DNA of 48,311 bases from an uncultured Lachnospira sp. GTDB lineage: Bacteria > Bacillota > Clostridia > Lachnospirales > Lachnospiraceae. Below, piece by piece: positions 1-6,797 of the stretch. The DNA lies in NCBI GenBank assembly GCA_944381165.1, contig CALWKC010000023.1, positions 1 through 48,311 on the forward strand, written 5' to 3'. Every line of letters begins with the position of its first letter. The first letter of the stretch is position 1. The notes beneath the pieces are model-generated. The model was given only the letters and a program-made list of their open reading frames with translations. It was not told where the DNA came from and made no database searches. The position numbers and the translations under genes are program-made.

Positions 1-121
1 GATGAGATATCCCACGTGGAAGCACGGTAAGACCCCTTGAAGACGACAAGGTAGATAGGCAGGAGGTGTAAGTGCGGTGACGCATTAAGCTGACCTGTAC
101 TAATAGGTCGAGGGCTTAACC
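1..121 (+). rRNA. rrl: 23S ribosomal RNA, 3' end (partial)
   Basis: The first 121 bases match the conserved 3' end of bacterial 23S rRNA: the sarcin-ricin-distal helices, the segment reading CTGACCTGTACTAATAGGTC, and the terminal GGGCTTAACC. The gene enters from the left, so only the 3' end is visible. The last bases (GCTTAACC, 114-121) are complementary to GGTTAAGC at 132-139 just downstream. No 5S rRNA or tRNA follows before cheV. Confidence 0.95.
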
Positions 122-292
122 GAAAAGGAGAGGTTAAGCGCTAAGGAGAAGAGAGATATCCGGAAGGAAAGAGGATGTAAAATAGCTTTACAAAAGTGAA
201 GTGGGATGATATATTTAATGTGCAGTTTTGAAGGAACAAAACTTTCAAAAGGTTTATTTAATATTAATGTGAGCTGTTGTATTTGTGATTCT

Positions 293-315
293 TGTCATGA
301 ATATGACAGTTTTTT
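293..315 (+). terminator. Probable rRNA operon terminator
   Basis: TGTCAT (293-298) and ATGACA (303-308) form a short stem with a GAAT loop, followed by a T-rich run. The stem is only six pairs, but position and T-tract fit an intrinsic terminator for the rRNA transcript. Confidence 0.5.
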
Positions 316-397
316 GTTTTCTTTGTTTTATCAGAAATTACTTTGATTTGAACACAGATATTTTTATAATTTATTGAGCTGTAAGAAGCAATCTGAG

Positions 398-426
398 TTG
401 AAAAAAGTAATAATATTTGATACAAT
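398..426 (+). promoter_or_regulatory. Sigma-A-type promoter for cheV
   Basis: TTGAAA (398-403) and TACAAT (421-426) are separated by 17 bases, about 46 bases before the cheV start codon. Confidence 0.6.
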
Positions 427-472
427 CATATATAAATAAGAAAATATGTGCGTGAATCGGAGGATAAAGATT

Positions 473-1381
473 ATGGAAACAAATATATTAATGGAAAGCG
501 GTACAAACGAGCTTGAGGTATTGGAATTTACTGTCGGCAGCAACCATTATGGTATCAATGTTGCAAAGATTAAGGAGATTGTGCCGTTTCATACGATAAC
601 ACCTGTCCCGAATTCACATCCTAATATTGAAGGTATTTTTATGCCAAGAGATTTAATTATTACTGTTATAGATTTGGCAAAAGTTATAAACGCACGACCG
701 TCCGAGGATGTACAGAAGGATATGTTTATTATAACTAATTTTAATCAGCTTAATGTTGCATTTCATGTTCACTCTGTTGTTGGTATTCACAGAGTATCAT
801 GGGCTGATATTATTTCACCGGACAGTACGGTTAGCTCAGCTGACAGTGGAATTGCGACGGGCGTTATAAAAATTAACGGACAGCTTATTATAATTTTGGA
901 TTTTGAGAAGATTGTTTCTGATATAAGTCCGGAGACCGGATTAAAGGTATCTGATATTGAATCGTTAGAGGGAAGGGAGAGAAGCTCGGCTCATATTATA
1001 TCTGTGGAGGATTCTCCTCTTCTCGGCGCAATGATCAGCAATTCACTCAAAAAATCCGGATACATAAATCTTACACGCTTTTCTAACGGAAAGGAAGCTT
1101 GGGATTATTTGCAGGAAGTAAAGAACGGCGGAATACAGAATGATATTGCATGTGTAATCACAGATATTGAGATGCCTCAGATGGATGGACACAGGCTTAC
1201 AAAGCTTATAAAGTCTGATGAATATTTAAAGAGCATTCCTGTCGTTATATTCTCATCATTGATTAATGAGCAGATGCGCATCAAGGGAGAGAGCTTAGGG
1301 GCTGACGCTCAGCTTTCAAAGCCGGAGATTGGAAAACTTGTCTCAGAGATTGACAGACTTTTGGATAGAAGAGCTGAATAA
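473..1381 (+). CDS. cheV: Chemotaxis protein CheV (CheW domain fused to response-regulator receiver)
   Basis: The 302-residue protein couples chemoreceptors to the CheA kinase in the cytoplasm and can be tuned by phosphorylation. Residues about 10-150 form a CheW-like domain. Residues about 180-300 form a receiver domain with an acidic pair in VEDS, the phospho-acceptor Asp near residue 231 in TDIEMPQMDG, and a C-terminal SKP containing the conserved Lys. The start is set at 473 because CGGAGG ends nine bases upstream; an in-frame ATG at 446 has no ribosome site. It has its own promoter and is followed by a hairpin, so it is probably monocistronic. No other chemotaxis gene is in the window, so its receptor partners lie elsewhere. 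Confidence 0.92.
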   Translation: METNILMESGTNELEVLEFTVGSNHYGINVAKIKEIVPFHTITPVPNSHPNIEGIFMPRDLIITVIDLAKVINARPSEDVQKDMFIITNFNQLNVAFHVHSVVGIHRVSWADIISPDSTVSSADSGIATGVIKINGQLIIILDFEKIVSDISPETGLKVSDIESLEGRERSSAHIISVEDSPLLGAMISNSLKKSGYINLTRFSNGKEAWDYLQEVKNGGIQNDIACVITDIEMPQMDGHRLTKLIKSDEYLKSIPVVIFSSLINEQMRIKGESLGADAQLSKPEIGKLVSEIDRLLDRRAE

Positions 1382-1416
1382 GCTTATAGAGCTTATAAAA
1401 AACAAGCTGAAATATT

Positions 1417-1447
1417 ATATGCTGTCACAATTTATGTGGCAGCATAT
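1417..1447 (+). terminator. Hairpin after cheV
   Basis: ATATGCTGTCACA (1417-1429) pairs with TGTGGCAGCATAT (1435-1447), giving 13 pairs with one G-U and a five-base loop. There is only a weak T-run after it, so it may be a terminator or an mRNA-stabilising hairpin. Confidence 0.5.
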
Positions 1448-1542
1448 TTGCGATATAGGGACAGTTTGTCATAATAAGTTTATTTGAGCCGGAAGATGCC
1501 AGGTAAACAGATCAAGAGATTATTAGCGATTGGAGAAGTAAT

Positions 1543-2058
1543 TTGGAAAATACATTTTGGGAAAAGTTCCTTCAGAATTATAATGATGCACAGATGTTAG
1601 TTATAGGCTTCGGCAGACAGCTTCATAAAAGTCAATTTGAGAGTGAAGCGGCAATGTCGGAATTAATGGATTTTTACAGCAAATGTCTGGATAAAAAGAA
1701 TTATTTTATAATAACCTCACACAAGGAAGGGTGTTTTAAGGACAGCAAGTTTAATTTAAAGAGGGTGTGCAATCCGCTGGACAGTTCTGAAGAGCAGGGA
1801 CAGTGGGAGCTTTATAATAAATGGCTTTCCGCGACATTAAACAAAAAGCTTATGATTGTTGAACTGGGCGAAGATTTTAATAATCCGAATGTGTTCAGAT
1901 GGCCGTTTGAAAAGATTGTGTTTATAAATCAGAAGTCAAAAATGTATCGCGTGTCTGATAAATTTTATCAGCTCCCTGAAAATATAGGCGAGAGGGCGGT
2001 CAGTGTTCCGGAAAACGCAATCAGGTTTCTCATAGAACTGAGAGAGTATTTGGGCTAG
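1543..2058 (+). CDS. Hypothetical protein, possibly a SIR2-like Rossmann fragment
   Basis: This 171-residue soluble protein starts with TTG; GGAGAAG at 1532-1538 gives a good ribosome site. It is rich in aromatic and charged residues. The order of a hydrophobic strand (MLVIGFGR, about residues 18-25), a short strand before a His (IITSH), and a late strand before a conserved-looking Asn (IVFINQKS) recalls truncated SIR2-like proteins annotated in Clostridia. The sirtuin catalytic His loop and zinc cysteines are not visible, so deacetylase activity should not be assumed. The gene is preceded by the cheV hairpin and followed by a new promoter (2065-2093), so it may be its own unit. Family assignment is weak; its status as a real gene is more secure. 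Confidence 0.6.
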   Translation: MENTFWEKFLQNYNDAQMLVIGFGRQLHKSQFESEAAMSELMDFYSKCLDKKNYFIITSHKEGCFKDSKFNLKRVCNPLDSSEEQGQWELYNKWLSATLNKKLMIVELGEDFNNPNVFRWPFEKIVFINQKSKMYRVSDKFYQLPENIGERAVSVPENAIRFLIELREYLG

Positions 2059-2064
2059 ATTTTG

Positions 2065-2093
2065 TTGTTAAATAATGTATTTTATGGTATAGT
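2065..2093 (+). promoter_or_regulatory. Predicted sigma-A promoter for the 2181 gene cluster
   Basis: TTGTTA (2065-2070), a 17-base spacer and TATAGT (2088-2093) lie about 90 bases ahead of the next start codon. Confidence 0.5.
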
Positions 2094-2180
2094 TTTGTTG
2101 GATTATAGCATCAGTTTATAAAAATTTTTCTTTTAAAAGAGACTGTGGTTTCTCATTTGCGGAAGTAACGAGGTGTAATA

Positions 2181-2681
2181 ATGATTAAATATAAAGAAGA
2201 AATGTGTTTTCCAAACATGGGAACAGGAGAAACTTACAGGTTTCGTTTTCTGGGAGGGCTTTTGTTGCTGGCGGTAGCCGCTGACATTATGCGAATAACA
2301 AAGCAGCCAATCCTTATGATGGTTTTTGGAGTTTTTGGTTTGTTTTTGACGATCAATGGTGTTGTCAAGGAGATAAAACGCAGGAGCAAGGTCTTAAGAC
2401 AGGCAGGCGATTTTAAGGAAAGGGCGGTCAAGACAATAGGGAGGGTGGTTTCGTATGACGGCGGTGTAAAGCGGCATAGTTTTAGCAAATTCCCTGATGG
2501 ACCGATAAACTCACATGGCTTTTTTTTTGAATTTACGTGGAATGCCCAGGTGGAATATGAGCGAATGGATGGAACTGTAGAGCGCGCTTATATCAGGGGA
2601 CTGAATAAAAATCCAAAGAGATTTTTGCGTAAAGAAGTAACGGTATATTACAGTGGAAAAGAAGTATATGTAGAATTTTGA
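2181..2681 (+). CDS. Membrane protein with DUF3592-like cytoplasmic or extracytoplasmic domain
   Basis: The 166-residue protein starts at ATG 2181 with CGAGGTG upstream. Two hydrophobic segments near residues 23-40 and 42-62 form a hairpin in the membrane. They are followed by a basic linker (KEIKRRSKVLRQ) and a beta-rich domain that runs to the C-terminus and ends in the strand pattern VTVYYSGKEVYVEF. That layout is typical of DUF3592-type proteins, whose biochemical role is unknown. The stop is immediately followed by the ribosome site of the next small membrane protein gene, so the two are translationally close and probably act together. Confidence 0.65.
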   Translation: MIKYKEEMCFPNMGTGETYRFRFLGGLLLLAVAADIMRITKQPILMMVFGVFGLFLTINGVVKEIKRRSKVLRQAGDFKERAVKTIGRVVSYDGGVKRHSFSKFPDGPINSHGFFFEFTWNAQVEYERMDGTVERAYIRGLNKNPKRFLRKEVTVYYSGKEVYVEF

Positions 2682-2691
2682 GGTGAGAAAA

Positions 2692-2919
2692 TTGAAAAAG
2701 AAACATTCTGTAGCTGATTTCATGGAAGGACTATGGATTATAATTCGGGCGGTGATACTGTTTGGAATTATGCTGATAGGACTGTATTTAGTATTTGACA
2801 TGGGCTTTCCATTTTTGCTGGCTATACCAGTTCTTATCATATATATAGTTTTTATGGGACTGGGAATGATAAGGTATGGATTCCATATTATGCTGTATGG
2901 ATATTATGAAGAAACTTAA
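2692..2919 (+). CDS. Small two-helix membrane protein
   Basis: This gene encodes about 75 residues. The start is placed at TTG 2692 because GAGGTGAG ends a few bases before it; a GTG at 2683 lies within that ribosome site and would add three residues. The protein has a charged N-terminus followed by two hydrophobic segments (about residues 15-38 and 43-65). It begins 10 bases after the stop of the DUF3592-like gene. No family was recognised; a partner or accessory role for the upstream membrane protein is inference from spacing only. Confidence 0.6.
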   Translation: MKKKHSVADFMEGLWIIIRAVILFGIMLIGLYLVFDMGFPFLLAIPVLIIYIVFMGLGMIRYGFHIMLYGYYEET

Positions 2920-2970
2920 CAGGAGAGAAAAAGTAAAATTTCTCTTAAAAATAAAAGCGAGGTGTACCCG

Positions 2971-4392
2971 GTGGCAAATAAGGAAGAGGAAAATTATATT
3001 GATAATTTATTGAGTTCATTGAATGAAAGCAGCTTTGACAATACAGACGAGCAGAGCAGTTTGGCAGGGAATGCTGCAGAAACCGCTGATGGAGATGGTA
3101 CGGCGGCAGACATGCATAAAGAAAAGCCGGACTTTGATGAGCCTGTGCTTTCGGACGATGACATGAAGCGTCTTGAGAATATGCATTTGGATAATATTAT
3201 TGAGCAGGTTAAGTCTGATACTGTTTCGGTGGAGGATTTGTTTGGCGGTGAAAATCAGCAGGACGATAATCAGTCAGATAACAGCCAGAATGAAGCGAAG
3301 GCTGCAGCACAGGAAGTTTTAAGCGCCATAAATAAAAAGGATATTGCTGCTAAAACAGAAGAGAAAGCCGTGAAGCTTGATAAAAAATCAAAAAAGAAGC
3401 TTAAAAATAAAAAGTCGGACAAAAAAGATGTGTTTTCTGTTCTTAAGAGCGTGTTTTTTGAAAATCTTGATGAGCAGGCTCCGGAAGAGGTGGCGAAGGC
3501 CATGGAAAATGATGACAGACCTGTTGATGAAAACGAACAGCTTTTGAGAGAGATGTACGGCGACAAGGAAATGCTTGATGAGAATATTGCTCCGAAGAAA
3601 GGTTTTTTCGCCAAGCTTAAATATCGCTTTGCGCAGTTTAAGAAGAAGAATGCGGAAGAGGAAAGACTTGAGGAAGAGGCGGAAGAACAGGATGCATTAG
3701 AGCGCCAGAAAAAGAGAGAGGAAAAACAGGCTGCTTCGTTAGTTAAAAAGGAAAATGCACAGAAGGAAAAGGCTTCGAAGGCAGCACAGAAACAGAAAGA
3801 AAAGGCACAAAAGCAGAGCGCAAAGGCACAGAAGCAGAAGAAGGATAAGAAACCTAAGCCTGAGCCAAAGCCGGGAGATATACTCAAAATAAGACCGAGG
3901 AGCGTTGTGCTTTTTGTAATGTTTGTGGCTGGAGTTGTGGTTTTAATTTGTATGCTTAACAGTACAATTCATTACTCAAATGCAGTTGTTCAGGCAAGAA
4001 GTAATTTGGAAAGCGGAAATTATGACAAGGTGTATGAAGCTTTGTCTGGAATGAAGCTCAATAAAAATGACGAGACGCTTTACAGGCAGGCATGTCTTAT
4101 CACCAGTGTGACAAGCAAGTATGAATCTTATGAGAATTATATGAAGATGAATATGAATACAGAGGCAATAAATGCACTTGTAGAAGGCCTTGAGCGCTAT
4201 GATACATATTATAACGAGGCAAATGAGCTTGGAGTGGGAACACAGATGACAGAGGCGAGAAGCAGAATTATAGACGCCTTCAGGGATACATTTAAAATAT
4301 CTGAGGCGGAGGCTGTTTCACTCGTCGTTATGTCAAATGATAATTTTACGCAGTACTATAAAAAAATAGAGGCATACGGAAAGGCAGTATAA
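2971..4392 (+). CDS. Single-pass membrane protein with long charged cytoplasmic region
   Basis: This 473-residue protein starts at GTG 2971, with GAGGTG ending six bases upstream; a GTG at 2962 is part of that site. Residues about 1-150 are acidic and Gln/Asn-rich. Residues about 220-305 are a long Lys/Glu/Gln/Ala-rich stretch with repeated AQKQK units, probably coiled coil or disordered. One membrane helix lies near residues 311-333 and is followed by a helical, TPR-like extracytoplasmic domain of about 140 residues. No signal peptide is present, so the N-terminus should face the cytoplasm. The stop overlaps the hisH start by one base (TAATG), so hisH is translationally coupled. No family was recognised. 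Confidence 0.8.
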   Translation: MANKEEENYIDNLLSSLNESSFDNTDEQSSLAGNAAETADGDGTAADMHKEKPDFDEPVLSDDDMKRLENMHLDNIIEQVKSDTVSVEDLFGGENQQDDNQSDNSQNEAKAAAQEVLSAINKKDIAAKTEEKAVKLDKKSKKKLKNKKSDKKDVFSVLKSVFFENLDEQAPEEVAKAMENDDRPVDENEQLLREMYGDKEMLDENIAPKKGFFAKLKYRFAQFKKKNAEEERLEEEAEEQDALERQKKREEKQAASLVKKENAQKEKASKAAQKQKEKAQKQSAKAQKQKKDKKPKPEPKPGDILKIRPRSVVLFVMFVAGVVVLICMLNSTIHYSNAVVQARSNLESGNYDKVYEALSGMKLNKNDETLYRQACLITSVTSKYESYENYMKMNMNTEAINALVEGLERYDTYYNEANELGVGTQMTEARSRIIDAFRDTFKISEAEAVSLVVMSNDNFTQYYKKIEAYGKAV

Positions 4393-4997
4393 TGATTGCA
4401 ATTATTGACTATGACGCAGGAAATTTAAAGAGCGTAGAAAAGGCATTGAAGTTTCTCGGGCAGGAAGTTATCGTATCAAGGAATTCAAGTGAGATACTTG
4501 AGGCAGATAAGGTGATTCTTCCGGGAGTAGGGGCATTTGGGGACGCAATGAACAATCTGGACAGATTTAATCTTGTCGACACAATAAAAAAAGTTGCTGA
4601 GAGTAAAACTCCGTTTTTGGGTATATGTCTGGGGCTTCAGCTTTTATTTGAGAGAAGTGATGAGACTCCGGGAGCCGAGGGACTTGGAATACTTAAAGGA
4701 GAAATACTTAGAATTCCGCCGAAGGAGGGGTTAAAAATACCTCATATGGGGTGGAATTCACTTGAAATATCTCCGGAGGCAAAGCTGTTTAAAGGAATAG
4801 ATAATCACGCATATGTTTACTTTGTCCATTCGTATTATCTTAAAGCGTCAGATGAAAATATAGTTGCGGCTTCGACAGAGTATTCTGTACATATACATGC
4901 TTCTGTCGAGAGCGAAAATATTTTTGCCTGCCAGTTTCATCCTGAAAAGAGCAGCGATGTGGGGCTGAAAATATTACAAAATTTTGCGCAGCTTTAA
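4392..4997 (+). CDS. hisH: Imidazole glycerol phosphate synthase, glutaminase subunit HisH
   Basis: HisH (201 residues) hydrolyses glutamine and passes ammonia to HisF in histidine biosynthesis. It shows the class I amidotransferase nucleophile in [10 protein letters not shown], a glycine-rich motif ([11 protein letters not shown]) and the His-Glu pair in FHPEKSS. Length is normal. The start ATG overlaps the preceding stop by one base. hisF follows directly, as expected for the two halves of one enzyme. No other his gene is present here, so this pair is separated from the rest of the pathway. Confidence 0.96.
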   Translation: MIAIIDYDAGNLKSVEKALKFLGQEVIVSRNSSEILEADKVILPGVGAFGDAMNNLDRFNLVDTIKKVAESKTPFLGICLGLQLLFERSDETPGAEGLGILKGEILRIPPKEGLKIPHMGWNSLEISPEAKLFKGIDNHAYVYFVHSYYLKASDENIVAASTEYSVHIHASVESENIFACQFHPEKSSDVGLKILQNFAQL

Positions 4998-5034
4998 AAT
5001 ATTGTGTTCAACTATGGATTGGAGAGAAACATTT

Positions 5035-5799
5035 ATGTTTACAAAAAGAATTATTCCGTGCCTTGACTGTAAAAACGGAAGAGTAGTAAAAGGAACTAAT
5101 TTTGTTGATTTGAGAGATGCGGGCGACCCTGTTGAGGTTGCGGCGATGTATGATAAATCCGGCGCGGACGAGCTTGTTTTTCTTGACATTACAGCTTCGA
5201 GCGATGGCAGAAACACTACTGTTGAGCTTGTGAGAAAGGTTGCAGAGAAGGTGTTTATTCCTTTTACTGTTGGCGGAGGAATACGTTCAGTTGATGATTT
5301 TAAGGCTCTTTTGAGAGAGGGAGCCGATAAAATATCGGTTAATTCCGCTGCGATAATGAATCCTGCTTTAATAAGTGAGGCGGCTGATAAATTCGGAAGC
5401 CAGTGTGTTGTAGTTGCAATCGATGCAAAGAGGAGAGAGGACGGAAGCGGTTGGAGTATTTATAAAAACGGCGGTCGTGTGGATATGAAAACAGATGCGG
5501 TAGAGTGGGCAATCAGGGCTGAAAAGCTTGGTGCCGGTGAGATACTTCTCACAAGCATGGATTGCGACGGAACTAAGGCCGGATATGATATAGAACTCAC
5601 GAGAGCGGTTGCTGAAAATGTTTCCATTCCGGTTATTGCATCAGGAGGCGCAGGAACGATGCAGCATTTTTATGATGCGTTTACAGAGGGAAAAGCTGAT
5701 GCAGCTCTGGCGGCATCTCTGTTTCATTATAAAGAAATGGATATTATGGATTTAAAGAAATATCTTTCCGACAGGGAAATTCCTATGCGCATGAAGTAA
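5035..5799 (+). CDS. hisF: Imidazole glycerol phosphate synthase, cyclase subunit HisF
   Basis: HisF (254 residues) uses ammonia from HisH to make imidazole glycerol phosphate and AICAR from PRFAR. The (beta-alpha)8 barrel signatures are clear: [16 protein letters not shown] with the catalytic Asp near residue 11, [14 protein letters not shown] with the second catalytic Asp, and ASGGAGT for phosphate binding. The start is placed at 5035 because GGAGAG lies eight bases upstream and the protein then begins at the family-typical [11 protein letters not shown]; the longer ORF from 4984 would overlap hisH. Confidence 0.97.
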   Translation: MFTKRIIPCLDCKNGRVVKGTNFVDLRDAGDPVEVAAMYDKSGADELVFLDITASSDGRNTTVELVRKVAEKVFIPFTVGGGIRSVDDFKALLREGADKISVNSAAIMNPALISEAADKFGSQCVVVAIDAKRREDGSGWSIYKNGGRVDMKTDAVEWAIRAEKLGAGEILLTSMDCDGTKAGYDIELTRAVAENVSIPVIASGGAGTMQHFYDAFTEGKADAALAASLFHYKEMDIMDLKKYLSDREIPMRMK

Positions 5800-5817
5800 A
5801 AGGGGGAGTAAAGTGCT

Positions 5818-6495
5818 ATGTCAATGATTACAAATGACTGGCTTGACGCGATAAGCGGAGAGTTTAAAAAGGATTACTACAGAGAGTTATATACATTTGT
5901 GAGAGATGAGTACAGCAAAGCGGTAATTTATCCTCCTGCGGATGATATTTTTAATGCGTTTCATTTCACTCCATTAAGTAAAGTGAAAGTACTACTGCTT
6001 GGACAGGATCCTTATCACAATGTCAATCAGGCTCATGGCTTAAGCTTTTCGGTGCTGCCGTCACAGCCTGAGATACCACCGTCACTGCAGAATATATATA
6101 AGGAGCTTCACGATGACTGCGGCTGTTATATTCCTAATAACGGTTATCTCAAAAAATGGGCGGATCAGGGCGTGCTTTTATTGAATACAGTCTTAACTGT
6201 CCGCGCCCATCAGGCAAATTCACATCAGGGAAGAGGCTGGGAGCATTTTACCGATGCGGTTATACAGGCTGTAAACGCTCAGGACAGACCGATTGTATAT
6301 ATGCTTTGGGGAAAGCCTGCACAGAGTAAAATACCAATGCTGACTAATCCAAAGCATCTTATATTGACGGCACCTCATCCGAGTCCGCTTTCAGCATACA
6401 GAGGTTTCTTCGGATGCAGACATTTCAGCAAGGCAAACGAGTTTCTCAAGGAGAACGGGGTAGAGCCGATAGACTGGCAGATAGAAAATATATAA
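5818..6495 (+). CDS. ung: Uracil-DNA glycosylase
   Basis: This 225-residue enzyme removes uracil from DNA in base-excision repair. It has the water-activating motif GQDPYH with the catalytic Asp at residue 64, the uracil-binding Asn in LLLNTVLTV, and the DNA-intercalation loop HPSPLSAYRGFFGCRHFSKAN split between conserved His and Asn residues. Length and motifs fit family 1 UNG. A GGGGGAG site lies nine bases before the start. It closes the run of plus-strand genes and is followed at once by a strong intrinsic terminator. Confidence 0.97.
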   Translation: MSMITNDWLDAISGEFKKDYYRELYTFVRDEYSKAVIYPPADDIFNAFHFTPLSKVKVLLLGQDPYHNVNQAHGLSFSVLPSQPEIPPSLQNIYKELHDDCGCYIPNNGYLKKWADQGVLLLNTVLTVRAHQANSHQGRGWEHFTDAVIQAVNAQDRPIVYMLWGKPAQSKIPMLTNPKHLILTAPHPSPLSAYRGFFGCRHFSKANEFLKENGVEPIDWQIENI

Positions 6496-6499
6496 AAGC

Positions 6500-6541
6500 G
6501 ACAGGCGCTTCTTTCATAGCTGAAAGAAGCGCCTGTCTTTG
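6500..6541 (+). terminator. Strong intrinsic terminator after ung
   Basis: Perfect 17-bp inverted repeat: arms 6500-6516 and 6521-6537 around the four-base loop TAGC, followed by TTT. It is GC-rich in the stem and lies four bases after the ung stop. Confidence 0.93.
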
Positions 6542-6555
6542 TGTAAATTATAATA

Positions 6556-6580
6556 AAAACACTTTTTAGGGTGTTTTGGG
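6556..6580 (-). terminator. Weak terminator-like hairpin after the 38-residue ORF
   Basis: On the minus strand AAAACAC and GTGTTTT pair around an eight-base loop and lead into a T-rich run, just downstream of the small gene at 6584-6700. Confidence 0.4.
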
Positions 6581-6583
6581 GGG

Positions 6584-6700
6584 CTAATTGTCTAAATCAG
6601 ATTCACCGTCCAGCAGACCGCTGATAGATGATATGATTACCACAGTTGCAATAATCGCCACTGAAACACCAATAATTGGACCTATAAATAACATAAACAT
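6584..6700 (-). CDS. Small single-pass membrane peptide (38 residues)
   Basis: An ATG on the minus strand at 6700 opens a 38-codon frame ending at TAG 6584. The peptide has a hydrophobic stretch of about 25 residues (from MFMLFIGPIIGVSVAIIAT onward) and a short acidic tail ending DGESDLDN. A modest purine-rich site (GGTTGGTGAT) precedes the ATG, and a weak hairpin follows the stop. The frame lies between the terminators of ung and the large activase gene. Clean helix-plus-acidic-tail composition and flanking signals support a real small protein. Homology cannot be checked here. Confidence 0.5.
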   Translation of the reverse strand: MFMLFIGPIIGVSVAIIATVVIISSISGLLDGESDLDN

Positions 6701-6750
6701 CAAATCACCAACCTTTTCTATATAATGAATCTCGAATAAAGCTCAGTCAT

Positions 6751-6782
6751 AAAAACTTCATTGAAAACATTATTTTCATGAA
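6751..6782 (-). terminator. Terminator-like hairpin after the activase fusion gene
   Basis: On the minus strand TTCATGAAAA and TTTTCAATGAA pair with one bulge, followed by GTTTTTA, about 16 bases past the stop of the 1408-codon gene. Confidence 0.55.
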
Positions 6783-6797
6783 TATATTATAACTCTA

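Larger units (their letters stand above)
122..472 (+). other. rRNA trailer and cheV leader without a gene
   Basis: This 351-base stretch follows 23S rRNA. It holds the hairpin partner GGTTAAGC (132-139), a second inverted repeat (TTTTGAA 226-232 with TTCAAAA 244-250), a terminator-like hairpin at 293-315, and the cheV promoter at 398-426. No 5S rRNA and no convincing ORF were seen. Confidence 0.6.

Noticed and set aside
122-472. 5S rRNA or tRNA after 23S
   Set aside because: No 5S core sequence, cloverleaf or CCA end was found on reading both strands.
3270-3887. 205-codon minus-strand frame opposite the charged membrane protein
   Set aside because: Its Phe/Ser/Cys-rich product is the mirror of Lys/Glu-rich codons in the real gene; no start signals.
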